Positions 46,331-59,093 of a DNA stretch of 64,000 bases are shown piece by piece. The notes below the pieces were generated by a model. That model was not told the DNA's origin. It made no database searches and saw nothing but the letters and a program-made list of their open reading frames with translations. A program made the position numbers and the translations under genes. Origin of the DNA: Marchantia polymorpha subsp. ruderalis (Eukaryota; Streptophyta; Marchantiopsida; Marchantiales; Marchantiaceae); assembly GCA_037833965.1 (NCBI GenBank), contig AP031352.1, forward strand, positions 10,892,501-10,956,500, read 5' to 3'. Numbering within the stretch: position 1 is the first letter of the stretch; the number at the start of each line of letters is the position of its first letter.

Positions 46331-49280
46331 TTTTCCTCGTGAGCCTCTCTCTCAGGCATTTAGACCTCCTTCCTCTTCATCTGGCTTTGTATTTCAGAAA
46401 GGAGTTCCCACCGTCAAACGTGTTGCGATTGTGCGAGCATACTTTAACGAGAAGCATTGAAGTTGTCACCTCATCTTTCAAGCATTGACGATCTACGACC
46501 GGTGGCAGCAACGCAGCGCACAGAACAGCATTGGGAAAGATGGTGGCAGAACCAGTGCGTGCATCAGCGAAAAGACGATGGAATTGGCTTGTCAAGTGTC
46601 GCCTAAATGGGTCAGCTAAAGCTCCAAGCTCTACATCTCATCGATTTTTAGTTGTTCAATCGACTCGGCGTGATTATTATTAACACCTTTTCACCAGCCT
46701 CTTAGTGAGACTGGCTCTTGCATTTACTTCTGAGTCTACGGATTCTCTGCAATCGGGAAGTCCGTAGGAAATTGAGGTCCATGAAATCGCTTGGGTGTCT
46801 CTGGGAGCAAACGAAAAACGGTAAAAGTGAGTTGTAGGTGGGTCGAAGAGTTGGAGGTCCAACCGCTGCCTGCCTGTCAGTGACATTCTGTTGTCTTTCC
46901 GCCATGCATGAGTTCTGACATCTTGTGCCCCTTGAGACGATACTCGTCTCGAGACACGAAAGAAAGTCTACTCGATGCACGCGGAGAGTACGATAAATTC
47001 GGACTGAATTCTCTCTGAAATTCTTTAATATATACATTTCATTGCACATGATATACCTCTTAATTATTTTGCCACGTGGATATGACAAGACTCTTTTTAT
47101 TCTAACACCTCGGAGCAGAAGCTCACTTAGATGAGAGGTTGGTGAAAGAAACGAGTTACAATGTCTGGAGAAGGACACTCCCATAAATGGGTCGCCGAAG
47201 CGAATCAATAGTAACAGGTCCTTTTACACCAAGGAAATTCATACGATATGAAATACAAATTATTTAATTTAAAATTATTAACCGATACGCTCCTTAGGGA
47301 TTGCATAGTCTGGCTATGTGCAAAAGCTTGTGTACTTTGAAACATCTCATCAAAGATGTGTTTGGAGGCGTCTGCATGGTGTATAGTAAGAAAGTTAAGT
47401 GTTCGGAGCATGAAATAGTAGTGATGGTTCTGAGATAGCTAAATCTGTACTTGGAATCTATACTGATTAGATTAAAAACAAAGATATGCAACATGATACT
47501 TTGCAACGTATCGAATAGCCTTGTTGCCATAATAACTATTGAGACTTGGTGATTTTAATAACACAAAGGTAAATTTAGCAATCCCCTTGGGAAATCATGC
47601 ATCTTAGAAAAAAAAATTTCATATGAATGAAATTGCTCATTCTGATTATATTATAAAATTATAGGAATATTTATTTACACACTTCATGTTTATAAAAAAA
47701 TTCTGCAAATAAACATAATGTTAAGCATATTTTGTATTAATTCTAAAATGTCCTCATTCAAAATTGCATTTGACAATATATACAACATCAGATTCATGAT
47801 TTATTTTAAAGCTATAATTTTTCAAAAAACAATATTATTTTTATTAGGATTATTGGTTTGATGTTCATATGTAGTTTTCAATAATATCACACGATGAATG
47901 ACACGTGATTGAATTTAAATGTTTGGAAATCAATGATCAAACTTATGTGGTATTACTTTATGACTTTATGCAAATGATTCAAACACATACAAATCTTGTT
48001 TAAGTAATCTTTTCCGTTTTCATCCATATCATGTGAGCTTGAATATAATAATATTAAAGCATATTTATGATGATCATTATCAAGAAAATTAAATTAATAA
48101 TGTGAACTCAGTTTCAAAAAAATACTTTTACTACAAATGTGCTATGATAATTTTTTTAAATAAAATCCACAAAAAATTAAATAGCTTTGAGCTTGCAAAA
48201 TAAAGATATGTTTTGAATTAATTTCATATGCTTCATAATTTTGATCATTGTAGAGTGTGTTTAGTTCATTCAAGCATTGGTTTTTTTTTATGTTTTACTT
48301 TTTATCATCACAACAAAATTTCATTCACACAAAAATATGATTTTCATATCTTTTTCTTTAATATCACAATAAAATCACACTCAACAAAAAAGAATCAACA
48401 ACCAACATTTTATAAATTTACCACATCTTTTACTCGCAAATCCACTTTATCATGTAGTGAATTATAAATGAATTATATTAAAATGAACTTCTTTTCTTTC
48501 ATTTACATGTGAGTATAAATTGTATCATGTAAAAAGATAAAGATGTTTGTGAACAATTTTTGGTATTTGGCTTTATTATGCTCGGTTCTTCGTTCTTTTT
48601 CTTTGCAATTCAAGTTTGAATCAAATAAGAGTTTATCTAACCTAATAACCAAAACTCTCTAAATAAAAAATCTTAATCATGGATTTTGTATTTTGTTGTC
48701 ATGAATGTAAGTGTTTTAATTTTGCAATTTAGTGTTATTTAGGGATATTAAATACATTAGTATTCCACTTAAAGCACGCACTTGTTTAAATACGCATCTC
48801 GGTTAAGTATGCAGTATGACAATAATCTTAGTATCATTGAGTGAAATTTATCATGAATCGTCATCTGAGGCATGTTTTGATTTTTTTTCCGTCTAGCTTT
48901 GAGGACGATTCCTTGGACCTTGATTTTGAACTCTTCAAACAATTTTTTGAGATTCTCCAATGATTTTTTGGCTTCTGTTTGAATGTTAGAGAAGAATAAC
49001 TGATCGTTAATATCAAAAATTTGTTTATACAAAATCTCAAATTCATGATATTTAACTCTTTCTTGTGAGTCAATAATCTATTTTGATTGATTAGCATTGT
49101 TATCTTTATTGATTACAATAGCTTTTTAACATCTTTCAACACTGTTGTGGCATATTTTTCATTGCTTTTGTCATCAATATGAACAAATTGTTGTTGTTTT
49201 TTTGATTGATAAATTTAAGCAGACTAAAGTTTGAGCTAACTCAATGACAATGACTTTTTTTTGCTTTAATTGGTTCCAAG
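46331..49280. other. No gene supported; AT-rich from about 47.2 kb
   Basis: The frame 46702-47208 minus (168 codons) is unrecognised. From about 47230 the sequence becomes strongly AT-rich with no sizeable frame. It leads into a decayed gypsy LTR at 49281, so at least part is likely to be old transposon sequence. That origin is inferred, not shown. Confidence 0.35.
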
Positions 49281-49612
49281 TTTTAACCATCTCTAGTTAG
49301 TTGAAACTAAAGTAGAAATTACTCAAGATGAGATTATAATTACTTTAGAATGCATCAGTCATAATTGTCGTGTTAACGATCCGTATGCTTACTAGGTCGA
49401 GAGTAAGTGTGTTACTTGATAACATCATATCAACAATTTGTAAGCTTGTTAGAATTTTTCACCATGTTATCCATTCACTATTGGTAAAATGGATGATAGG
49501 GAGGAGATTGTCTCTCTTTGTATTTATTGTTAATATCTATGTAAGGGAGAGTAGAATCATAGATGGTATCTTTTATATTTAGAGTTTATGTTTTCATCTT
49601 CGAGTAAGCTTC
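49281..49612 (+). repeat. Decayed gypsy LTR
   Basis: It aligns with the gypsy LTRs at 53537, 54058 (reverse) and 60669: taaccatctctagttagtt, then gatccgtatgcttac, then tctatgtaagggagag near the TATA region, then ttcatcttcgagtaagcttc. It is shorter than the 420-bp LTR and lacks the terminal ccctagtgttaca. Substitutions are mostly C-to-T and G-to-A. Confidence 0.8.
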
Positions 49613-49639
49613 ACGATTGACACGAGGAGGCCGGTTCAA

Positions 49640-50010
49640 ATAGCGACGACTATTCAACAACATGGAGGGGATGGAGGGGATAGAGTTTGAAAACATTGAG
49701 AAAGTGGTTTTTGAAGAAAAATATCAACAATAAACTTGTCTCGCGGTTTTATTGGTTTCACAAAACAAACAAAATGCGACATTGAAAGAAGCCACAAAAC
49801 AAAGCTCATGGAAGTAGAAAAAAAATCCCAACTTATTGTCACACATGATTTGATGAGCAACGTAAGAACTTTGATTGATCTTAGAGCAACAGAAAACAAT
49901 CTGTCACGGAATGTTGCTATGAAGTTAAGTTTGATGTTGATGAATGATGCAAGTGAGGAAGTTGAATTGCAAGTGGCAAGTTGAAATGATATAAACACTA
50001 CCACGGAATG
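49640..50010 (+). pseudogene. Decayed gypsy gag end and protease fragment
   Basis: From caacaacatggaggggat near 49658 the text follows the gag end and the start of pol of the intact copy. The frame 49736-49984 reads ...SQLIVTHDLMSN...LIDLRATENNLSRNVAMKL. This matches the protease start of the intact pol, but with DPG changed to DLR. Sequence similarity stops near 50010. It lies directly after the decayed LTR in the same orientation, with the leader and most of gag missing. Confidence 0.78.
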
Positions 50011-53000
50011 TAGAAAGTTACGAGTTAACGAGCTGCCAATGATCAAAACTCGAGGGTAGAAACTGTGTTAGAATGTTCAAGCAAACAGATTGCTTACTCA
50101 TTGAATACACATTCAAGAACAATTGAACAAAAATCTTGCTAAACAAAAATCTTTAACGCTAAAAGCAATGATATTCAGCAAAATTTAGAGCAAATTCAAA
50201 TCATAAAATATATTTTTCATGTATGATCGTGCTTTTGCTTGAATATCTCAAGGGATGATAGTGATTCTCATCGATTCCAAATTTTACAGTAGTTCTCTGT
50301 CAAATTTTACAAATCCACGAAGCTCACTATTTTTGCTATTGTAAAGTTTGAAATTTTACAATTGCTCAAATTTTACAATAATCTCTCTCAAATTTCACAG
50401 ATCCACAAACTTCAATACTGATGCATTGACATTTTTTGCATCATAATCTTCACCAAATAGTTCAAAATCAAACTTTTCAGAACTTATTTTTGAGTCTAGC
50501 AATGCAAACTTTCTATCCTCATCTCTAGCAATCTCCTTCAATTGAATCTCATATTCCATGACTTGTTTGGATGATTTAAGCTCTGATTTTTTGTCTTATC
50601 AACCGCAATTGTGAGAGATTAAAATTTCTTGAGGAAATGTTCCTTCTCTTTGTCTATATGAGATTTCTCTTGTCGACGAAAAACTACATCATTGTAACAT
50701 ATTGCAGTCTGAGCTTCGACTTTATAGATGTCGAGGTTGATTCAAGTTTTGTTGTCTATCAGCTTGTCTGTCTTGTGATTTTGCTCACCATCAAAAGATC
50801 CTTCAGGAAGTTGATGAATTCAGACTAGGGCAAGAGATAGATATATGTATTCATCGCTTATCTGTATCCAAACCAGATGTGGATGCATAATTTTCAATAT
50901 GAGATATAGATACGATGGATCAATGCGACGAGCAAAAAATTGACAGAAGTCAGTGATCAGCTTTCCAATTAGGTTGGATAAATTCTTTGCCAACTGCTCA
51001 AGAGCTTATCGGCATTGCTCGTTCATGGAACCCTTGCCCAACTCCATAAATTCTAGATCGTAGTTGGTCTCAACATTCATGCAAAATTGATGATAATATG
51101 AATTTATGGAGAAGACCAATGTCATGAATGCAGAACATATCATGATTAATCATTGATGAAGCAACTTGACAAGCTACTTAATATGATAGTACTCCTGCAG
51201 ATCAAGAATTGTGCGAGTCTTCTTTGAGAGATACAATGTGGATCTTGATTAATAAAAAAACACCCAAATGGAGCAGAATGTAGAAGCATCGCCCTCCAAA
51301 TGTCCAGTGGCTGCACAAATGAGTTAGAGAAGAACTTCCATGGCTGTTGATCGCTTCCAGAAGATGATATCCAGAACCCGGTGCTTCACAATTTCATCAA
51401 TATCAAAATCCAATTCAGCAACAAACATGACTGAAGAAAGAAAAGAAAGAATCATCTTGACCAAGTTCAGCTGAACATACATATACAAGCTTGTGGTCCA
51501 ACAAGATTTGGTAAATATAATAAGTACATAAGCAATTTCAAGTTTGTCTTTACGCAAGGTATCATAAAGAGAGAAGAGTAGACAAATGATGCAAATGATT
51601 TTCACCAAGTATATGGTATCCTTAACGCTCGTTTTTGAAATATCAAATTTCTTGAAAATACTTCAGTGTGAAATTATTCAAACCAAATGCAATAGTGAAG
51701 TCTGGCAACTGCAACACCTTTCTGCAAAGCAAAGCTATTACACATGAACTATCCGAATTAATCAAAAACATAATTTAAGTCAATGGATGAGGAAGAAGCG
51801 GCTAGACATCTTGGCTTTGCTCCACATCTGCAGTTGGAGCAACTAAAGTCACCATCCATTGCTTCTTTGCCTTCACTAACTTGGCCAAAAGACTGTGAGC
51901 ATTCTCTCGACGTAGTTCCATCGCAAAAAGTTGGAGAAAGAAAGCTTTTGGAATGCATGCTATTAGATTCAATAACTACTTGTTTTGCATGTTTGTGGTA
52001 TCATCTAGAGAGAAGCAAATAGAAGAATACTACCGCAGACTACAACATACAACATTCATGACATGTGCATACGAAGAAATTAATAGAGTGGTGCCAATAG
52101 TTTACAAAAGTAGGAGAAGTCCAAACACGTCAAAGCGCATTGAAGAATTTTTTCCATAATGCATGTTCAAAGAAAGTGAATGAATTAGACGTATCATGCA
52201 TTGCATTTTTGAACATACTGTCTACATTATCACAATCATCTATAGATTGAGAATCAACAAAAGATCATGAATTGGCTTCACAAAGATTTATTGATCTGTG
52301 GGGCTATATTGATTGCACGATCTCCTCATTCTCCGCATCCACCAACGATTGATTAGACTTGGCTTTCTTCTTTATCGAACTGCTGATTATTGACGATGAT
52401 GAAAACTTGAGCTGAATGTTGACATCATTGGATTCCATTTGCGACACACCGTCCATCAAGCCAATCATAGATTTAGGACGCTTTGTGCATGTAATCACAT
52501 GCGCTTCCAAACGAATGACCTTGATCATGATGGTTGAATTGCACTAGAGACATATGATCTTCAAGGTTTTTTGATTGTGAATAGCAAAATTGTTTGAATC
52601 AAATAGACTCTATATAGGATGTCAAGATCTGTTTTTGAGTGCAGACGTTGACTTGTTAGACATGATATGTGGCAAATGATATAATCTGCAATTTCAAATT
52701 TCAGATTGAATTTGAAATTGCAATCAAAATCTAAAATTTTAAAAATGCAATTGAAATCCACATGAAATTGCAATTGCAAGAATTTTCAATCTCATTGATA
52801 TCTCTCCATTGTCAATTAAAGGGAGAAATTGACTGCTTCAGATCGTTCCACACTAACAGACTGTGGATTCTGTGCACGTTACGATCCCATAACAAGACTG
52901 GTGGGATTGAAAACGTGTTGAGATCAGAAGATATAACGGGGAAATTGGGCATCTCATTTGTTCTATCAATATTCATATTTATTTTGTATAGTTTAATAGT

Positions 53001-53536
53001 GTATAATACAGTATTAAACTCATCAAGTTTTGATGCTGACTATTATATCTAACCCTAATTGGCCATGACACGACCACTTTTTGGCCTTCCGGATGTCTAT
53101 GGGCATAGATTTGCCGCTCGTGCTCCGCCACGGCAAACCTCGGAGGTTGTGCTACGTACACTTCCTCTTACACTACTCAGCTTGCCACTCCAGTTTGTTG
53201 GTTGCACAGCCCTCTGCAACATGATCACACAAAACATTTGCCTCAGTCTGAGAGCTCCTTCTTGGCAAGGCGTTGTCAGGAGAATCTTTGTCTAGAAACA
53301 AGGGTATTGCTTGTGTTGTGGCAACTCTCTCAGATGCATTCTCGACAGTGGATGCTCGCACGGAAACTCTTCTTGAAAACACTCGGTCATGTCGTACGTT
53401 AGGTTCCGTTTCATTCTTGTTGATGTTTCTTGAACAAACACCCGCGCACGTTGATGTCGTCACAAAGAATGGAGAAAGTACTGTCTTTCCTCATTCCAAA
53501 GGGCTCTCCGTAATCTTGTTGTCGACGATGGTTAAC
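50011..53536. other. AT-rich decayed sequence, one possible DNA-transposon remnant
   Basis: No intact gene is visible. Antisense stretches at 50.6-51.1 kb and 52.27-52.53 kb have protein-like runs broken by stops. From about 53040 composition normalises, and overlapping frames appear on both strands (53059-53551) without recognisable content. Confidence 0.35.
52270..52528 (-). pseudogene. Possible BED-finger fragment of a hAT-like transposase
   Basis: The minus-strand frame starting at 52528 contains RLEAHVITCTKRP. This resembles the last His-Cys part of a plant BED zinc finger (RLxxHxxxCxxxP), followed by a serine-rich linker as in BED/DUF659/hAT proteins. Nothing else of the family could be secured. 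Treat as tentative. Confidence 0.25.
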
Positions 53537-53961
53537 TGTAACCATCTTTAGTTAGTTAGAACTAAAGTAGAGGTTACTCTAAATATTGATATAGATACTT
53601 TAGTGTGCACTATTCATAACTAGAGTGCCACGTCAGCGATCCGCTCACTCGGTAGGTATAGAGTGGTTGTGTTAGTTGACAGTGTTACATCAGCAATCCG
53701 TGTGCTTGTAGGTAAGGATTGAGTGTGTTAGTTAGTGTGTTAGTTGGGAGAGTCACTTCAACGATCCGTGTGCTTGTTAGGGTTATCCAACACGTCATCC
53801 ATCCACTAGGAGTGAGATGGGTGGTGGGGATAAGATCTTATCTCCTTGTACTTGTTGGTGAGAGCTATATAAGGGAGAGTAGAACCATTGTTGATATCTC
53901 TCATCTTCAAAGTTTACGTTTCTATCTTCGAGTGAGCTTCTCTCTAAACCCTAGTGTTATA
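53537..53961 (+). repeat. Gypsy LTR with adjoining primer-binding site
   Basis: It starts TGTAACCATC and ends ...CTAGTGTTATA (about 425 bp). It is followed one base later by tggtatcagagc at 53963-53974, the standard tRNA-Met primer-binding site. It is therefore a 5' LTR. Its element is cut off after a leader of about 80 bases by the oppositely oriented LTR starting at 54058. Several CpG sites conserved in the other LTRs are changed here, so it is older. Confidence 0.85.
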
Positions 53962-53962
53962 A

Positions 53963-53974
53963 TGGTATCAGAGC
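53963..53974 (+). other. Retrotransposon primer-binding site (tRNA-iMet)
   Basis: TGGTATCAGAGC is complementary to the 3' end of plant initiator methionine tRNA and lies just inside the LTR end. Confidence 0.85.
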
Positions 53975-54057
53975 AACCTTGCTCTTTCCTTGAGTGTGGA
54001 TTACCCCTCATGGAATAGCAAGTGAGTGATGATGGAGTGCAGTTTTGAGAGTATATA

Positions 54058-54477
54058 TGTAACACTAGGGTTTAGAGAGAAGTTCACTCGAAGATAGAAA
54101 CGTAAACTCTGAAGATGAGAGATACCAACAATGGTTCTCCTCTCCCTTATATAGCTCTCACCAACAAGTACAAGGTGATAAGATCTAATCCCCACCATCC
54201 ATACCACTCATAGTGGATGAATGACGTGGCGGATAACCCTAACAAGCACACGGATCGCTGACGTGGCGCACCCAACTAACACACTAACTAACACACTTAA
54301 TCCTTACCTACAAGCACACGGATTGCTGACGTGGCATTGTCAACTAACACATCCACTCTGTACCTACCAAGTGCGCGGATCGCTTACGTGGCAGCTATGA
54401 CTAGTGCACACTAAAGTATCTACATCAATATTCAGAGTAACCTCTACTTTAGTTCTAACTAACTAAAGATGGTTACA
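54058..54477 (-). repeat. Gypsy 3' LTR (420 bp)
   Basis: On the minus strand it runs TGTAACCATC...GTGTTACA and is exactly as long as the solo LTR at 60669-61088, to which it is very similar. It contains gctatataaggg as a TATA region and several CCACGTCA-type motifs in U3. Confidence 0.92.
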
Positions 54478-54490
54478 AACCTCCCTCCTT
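54478..54490 (-). other. Polypurine tract of the gypsy element
   Basis: On the minus strand AAAAGGAGGGAGG lies between the pol stop codon and the LTR start TGTAACC. This is the plus-strand DNA primer of the element. Confidence 0.85.
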
Positions 54491-57400
54491 TTAAGATGCA
54501 ACGTCCTCGTTGCACATACGTTCAAACTCCTGAACTATCAAAGGTGCATTTGCTAAATTTTTAGCTGGTTCCCAAGTTGATTCATACGATGGATAGCCTT
54601 TCCATTGAATCAAATACTCTACTTTGGGATATTTATGACCTCGAATACGTTTCTTGAGTATCTTTTCTACCTCAAACTCCTCATGATCTGCTATCAAGGT
54701 TGAAAGAGGAGGTGGTGCTGGTTGGTTGGTGAATTGTTTTGGTCGTGGTACATGTTTTCGCAATCGTGACACATGAAATATTGGATGTATTTTCATATGT
54801 GACGGAAGTTCCAACTTGTATGACACTTCACCAACACGCTTCAAAACCAAAAATGGACCAATGAACCTAGGGTTTAACTTTGGTGTTCCTACAAGAGACA
54901 AATTCGTTGTAGATAACCAAACATGATCTCCAACCTCAAAAATCACTTCTCTACGATGAGCATCGGCATGCTGCTTTTGCCGATTTTGAGCTATCACCAA
55001 CTTCTCCTTGGCCTGATGTAGTCCTTGGTTAATATGCTCCACGAATTCGTTGACTGCTGCAACTTTGGTCGAAAACTCCTCTCCTTTCGGAAGTCTCATC
55101 AAACTTGAAGGAGTTATCGGATGAGCTCCATACATAAGAAAAAATGGAGACAATTTTGTGGATGCATTAACAGAATTGTTATATGCAAATTCCACAAGTG
55201 GCAAAAGGTTGTCCCACTCTTCTTGCTCTTCTAATGTGAATGCTCGTAGCATATCCTCTATGGTTCTATTTGCCCTCTCAGTTTGTCCATCAGTTTGAGG
55301 GTGATAGGCCGTTGACATTGCTAGTTTTGTTTTGAAAAAACTAAACAAAGTTTTCCAAAATAAACTAGTGAAGTGAGTACCTCTATCCGTGATTAACACT
55401 TTGCTTAAGCCATGATTCACAAAAACTGCATCTAGATACAATTGAGCTAGTTGTGGAGCTGTTACTGTTTTTGTGGTTGGCCTGATGTGAATCATCTTGC
55501 TCAATTTGTCCACAAAAACCACCACTGAATCATGTCCTAACGAAGTCCTTGATAACTCACATACAAGATCCATGGTGACATGTTCCCACAGTTGTTCGGG
55601 AATAGGAAGAGGTTGTAATAAACCCGCTGGTTTTTGATTACTTGCCTTGTTTTGTTGACAAGCAACACAACTTCGAACGTAAGACTCCACATCCTCACGT
55701 ATTTTGGGCCAATAGTACACTCGTTGTATACTCTTCACGGTTTTTTCCACTCCCACATGACCTGCAATGGCTGTATCATGACTTTCTGCCAAAATCATTG
55801 TGCGCAAATCGTGATCTTGTGGAATCCATATACGCTGATTGTAAAACGCCAAACCTCGAGATTTCTCTGCCTTTCCAGTTTGTAGTGCTCGAGTGATCTC
55901 TTCATCCTCCTTTGTGGCTTGTGACATCTTGCTCCACCAATCTGCCTGAATTTTCACTTCTGCAACATGATTCAAACAAGGCATGCGTGTGAGAGCATCT
56001 GCAAGTTGCTTCTTTCCCTCCACGTACACAATCTTCATGTTGAAGCGTTGACGCCACTCTGCCCATCGAATTTGTCGTTTGGACAGATCCTTCTGAGTTT
56101 CCAAATAAACCAAGGGTTTATGATCAGTCTCCACCACAAACTCCTTATCACCCAAATAATGCTTCCAATGTTTGGTTGCCAACACGATAGCTAACTCCTC
56201 CCGTTCTGTCGTGTGATGATTTTGTTCCGCCGCCACCAACTTTCGAGAATAGAAAGCAACTGGATGCCATCCATCCTCCCATTCTTGTTGAAGTATGCCA
56301 CCTACTGTTGTACCTGATGCGTCAGTGGCCAACTTGATAGAACGGTTAGGATCATACCACTTGAGAATAGGTGCGTGTAACAAAGCATCTTTCAATGCTT
56401 GAAAAGCTAACTCTTGAGCTGTTCCCCATCTCCACTTCTGACCTTTCCCTAACATGGAAGTCAAGGCCTGAGCTAGTCGAGCAAAACCTTTCACAAATCT
56501 ACGATAGAATCCAGTGAGCCCTAGAAAACTCTTCAATTGAGTTTGATCCTCAGGTGCTATCCATTTCTGAATGGCATCTATCTTCTCACTCATCACTTGG
56601 ATTCCTGTAGCTGTAACTCTATGACCCAAGTAATCTACTTCTGACTTGCCAAATTCACATTTTGAAGCTTTGGCATACAATTGATTGTCTCTTAAAACTT
56701 GAAGTACCTCTCGTAAATGACTTCTATGATCACTCAAAGTTTTGCTATACACCAATATATCATCTAGAAAAACAATGACAGATTTATCTAGATAAGGGCG
56801 AAAGATATCGTTCATCAATCCCATGAATGTAGCTGGTGCATTAGTGAGACCAAAAGGCATCACCAGATACTCAAAGTGTCCATACCTAGTACGAAAAGCT
56901 ATCTTGTGAACATCTTCATCTGCAATTTGAATTTGATTGTAGCCGCTTCTCAAATCTAGCTTGGTGAAGTACTTCGCTCCTTGAAGTTGATCAAACAAAT
57001 CATCCATACGAGGTAATGGATATTTGTTTTTCACCGTTTGCTGATTCAACCCGCGATAATCGATACATAGTCTCATGGATCCATCCTTCTTCTTCACAAA
57101 GAGTACTGGAGCTCCATAAGGTGAAACACTTGGCTGAATGAATCCCTTGCTCAACATCTCCTCCACTTGAGCTTTGCATTCTTCCAATTCGTTTGAAGCC
57201 AAACGATATGGAGCTTTGCAAGTTGGTGTACTTCCAGGTATCACCTCAATCTTGTGATCAACTCGCCTCTTTGGTGGTAATCCTGCAGGTAGATCATCTG
57301 GAAAAACATCTTTATACTCCATAAAAATGTCGTTCAAGGACTCCGGGATGTAAGGTTTGTCCGTGGACCCAATATCTCTTATAAGTCCAAGGAAACATAC

Positions 57401-57919
57401 ATCATCTCTAGAAATGGATGCTGTACCCATCACAAAGAGGGGTAAATTCCTATTCTGAGATCTAATTCTATCTCCATAGATCTTCCATCCACTACTTGTA
57501 ATCACTTTTCTTCTCCAATCTACCTTCGGATTATATTGTTCCATCCATGGCATTCCAAGGATGACATCATACCGAGCTAAACGAATTACTCTCCATTCAA
57601 TGCTCTCTTGGTATTTACCTATGGATAATTCTACACTCCGTGGTAGTGTTTCTATCACTTCAGTTTGCCCGTTTGGCAATTCAACTTCTTCACTCACGTC
57701 CTTCATCAACATCAAACCTAACTTCATAGCAACACTCCTTGATAGAAAATTCTCAGTTGCTCCAGGATCAATTAAAACTCTCACCTTGTGTCCTTCCATG
57801 AAACCATTAGTGACAATGAGTTGAGCTTGCTTCTTACTCCTTCCATGAGCTCCCAACCATTGCTTTCTTCCAACCTCGCCTTTTCTTCGCTTTGTAGAAC
57901 CAGTAAGGCCGCGAGGCAA
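54491..57919 (-). CDS. Gypsy pol polyprotein: protease, RT, RNase H, integrase, chromodomain
   Basis: The open frame spans 1142 codons. The protease has [10 protein letters not shown] (Asp51). Reverse transcriptase includes [23 protein letters not shown] and the catalytic [10 protein letters not shown]. RNase H shows [14 protein letters not shown] and ETDHKPL. Integrase has an H2C2 finger (CVACQQNK end), the DDE-core segments [10 protein letters not shown] and [18 protein letters not shown], and the GPF/Y region [21 protein letters not shown]. The C-terminus (about 1080-1142) is a chromodomain, EEFEVEKIL...[10 protein letters not shown]...STWEP, which binds methylated histone tails and directs integration to heterochromatin. 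The listed start is TTG, not ATG. The frame stays open upstream and overlaps the gag end, so expression by frameshift from gag is likely. Apparently functional in sequence. Confidence 0.95.
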   Translation of the reverse strand: MPRGLTGSTKRRKGEVGRKQWLGAHGRSKKQAQLIVTNGFMEGHKVRVLIDPGATENFLSRSVAMKLGLMLMKDVSEEVELPNGQTEVIETLPRSVELSIGKYQESIEWRVIRLARYDVILGMPWMEQYNPKVDWRRKVITSSGWKIYGDRIRSQNRNLPLFVMGTASISRDDVCFLGLIRDIGSTDKPYIPESLNDIFMEYKDVFPDDLPAGLPPKRRVDHKIEVIPGSTPTCKAPYRLASNELEECKAQVEEMLSKGFIQPSVSPYGAPVLFVKKKDGSMRLCIDYRGLNQQTVKNKYPLPRMDDLFDQLQGAKYFTKLDLRSGYNQIQIADEDVHKIAFRTRYGHFEYLVMPFGLTNAPATFMGLMNDIFRPYLDKSVIVFLDDILVYSKTLSDHRSHLREVLQVLRDNQLYAKASKCEFGKSEVDYLGHRVTATGIQVMSEKIDAIQKWIAPEDQTQLKSFLGLTGFYRRFVKGFARLAQALTSMLGKGQKWRWGTAQELAFQALKDALLHAPILKWYDPNRSIKLATDASGTTVGGILQQEWEDGWHPVAFYSRKLVAAEQNHHTTEREELAIVLATKHWKHYLGDKEFVVETDHKPLVYLETQKDLSKRQIRWAEWRQRFNMKIVYVEGKKQLADALTRMPCLNHVAEVKIQADWWSKMSQATKEDEEITRALQTGKAEKSRGLAFYNQRIWIPQDHDLRTMILAESHDTAIAGHVGVEKTVKSIQRVYYWPKIREDVESYVRSCVACQQNKASNQKPAGLLQPLPIPEQLWEHVTMDLVCELSRTSLGHDSVVVFVDKLSKMIHIRPTTKTVTAPQLAQLYLDAVFVNHGLSKVLITDRGTHFTSLFWKTLFSFFKTKLAMSTAYHPQTDGQTERANRTIEDMLRAFTLEEQEEWDNLLPLVEFAYNNSVNASTKLSPFFLMYGAHPITPSSLMRLPKGEEFSTKVAAVNEFVEHINQGLHQAKEKLVIAQNRQKQHADAHRREVIFEVGDHVWLSTTNLSLVGTPKLNPRFIGPFLVLKRVGEVSYKLELPSHMKIHPIFHVSRLRKHVPRPKQFTNQPAPPPLSTLIADHEEFEVEKILKKRIRGHKYPKVEYLIQWKGYPSYESTWEPAKNLANAPLIVQEFERMCNEDVAS

Positions 57920-57942
57920 GATTATTGGTGATCTTCGTTTCC

Positions 57943-59087
57943 CTAAACTGCTTCCTCCACCTCTTCATACTCTATCCCCTCCATATTGTTGAACGGTCGT
58001 CGCTGCATGGGCCGTCCTCCTTGTTGTGTCGGCCGAACTCGACAAAACTTGGCTATGTGACCCATTCGTCCACATGCATAGCATTGGCGATTGTCACGAA
58101 CTCCAGCTCCTCCTCGAACCATTCCATTATTTGCATAACCTTCTTGCAAATTTGGAACTCCTGGTCGCCTAATCTCACCTCCAAATCTTGGTGGTGGTCC
58201 TCTTGTTGGTGCAAAACCTTCTCTACGTCGAAGGTTTCCCAACTCCATCGGTGTTGGACCAGATGGATCTCTAAAATTGCTCACTGGCTCACCGTGTGTG
58301 ACACCAAAAGCACCTGAAATTCGTTGAGCAATTGCGATTGCTTCATTCACAGTAGATGGATTGCTTACCATCACCTCCTTTTGAATTTGATCTTTCAAGC
58401 CTCGTTTGAACACGTCCAAGGCTTCAGCTCCACTCATATCCATGATAGATACTTGAAGATCACGAAATTCTTCAATGTACTCATGAATACCTCCTTTCTG
58501 CTTCAGATCCCACAACTTCATTCTTGCAGTTTGAAGAGAATCCACCGCTTGAAAATTTTGCAGAAGTCCTTCATGCATTCCACTCCACGAAATGGTAGCA
58601 CCTCGTTCTGAAAGCATTCTCTCCCATGTTGTGTACCATGTGAGAGCCTTATCCGTAAGATAAGATCTCATGAACATTCCTGCAATATAATCAGAAACAT
58701 GAAAATGGGATAAATGAATATTCATCCTCATAATCCATCCCTCTAACACTCCCATTGCTCTACTCCCTTTGTAAGCTTCCACCTTACAGGATTTTCCCAT
58801 TCGAAGTAAAAGATTTGCTTGATCTTCAATCTCTTGAAGACGTCTCTTATTTGCCTCTGCTGCATCAATAGGAGTTGGTTCTGGCTGAACTTGGGAAGCT
58901 TGAACTTGAGGTTCAACTTCCATCTCTCCAACTCTCTCTCTCTCTCTACTTTCTCACTCTCTAATGCAAAGATTTTATCTTCCATGGCTTGCTGCTTGGT
59001 ATGCCCATCTACTATCGCTTTTCTCAACTCCTTCATCTCTGCCATGATTGCATTGAGAACCTCACCCATATCAATTGATGTTCCCAT
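57943..59087 (-). CDS. Gypsy gag, N-terminus frameshifted at a GA repeat
   Basis: ATG 59087 ([18 protein letters not shown]) opens the natural N-terminus. It leaves frame within a run of GA dinucleotides at about 58931-58948. The main frame runs from 58923 to 57943 (326 residues). It has a retrotransposon gag domain ([12 protein letters not shown]...WSGMHEG...[10 protein letters not shown]) and a zinc knuckle [14 protein letters not shown]. The two frames are offset by two bases, the length of one GA unit. Gag packages RNA into virus-like particles. It may be non-functional because of the shift, or translation may begin at 58923. Confidence 0.85.
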
Positions 59088-59093
59088 GCTTTT

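Larger units (their letters stand above)
54058..59090 (-). mobile_element. Ty3/gypsy chromovirus, nearly intact but lacking its 5' LTR
   Basis: Order on the minus strand: leader, gag (59087-57943), pol (57919-54491), polypurine tract (54490-54478), 3' LTR (54477-54058). Pol is uninterrupted and ends in a chromodomain, which defines a chromovirus. Upstream of gag, where leader, primer-binding site and 5' LTR should follow, the sequence runs into an inverted repeat and then a head-to-head second copy. Confidence 0.93.
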
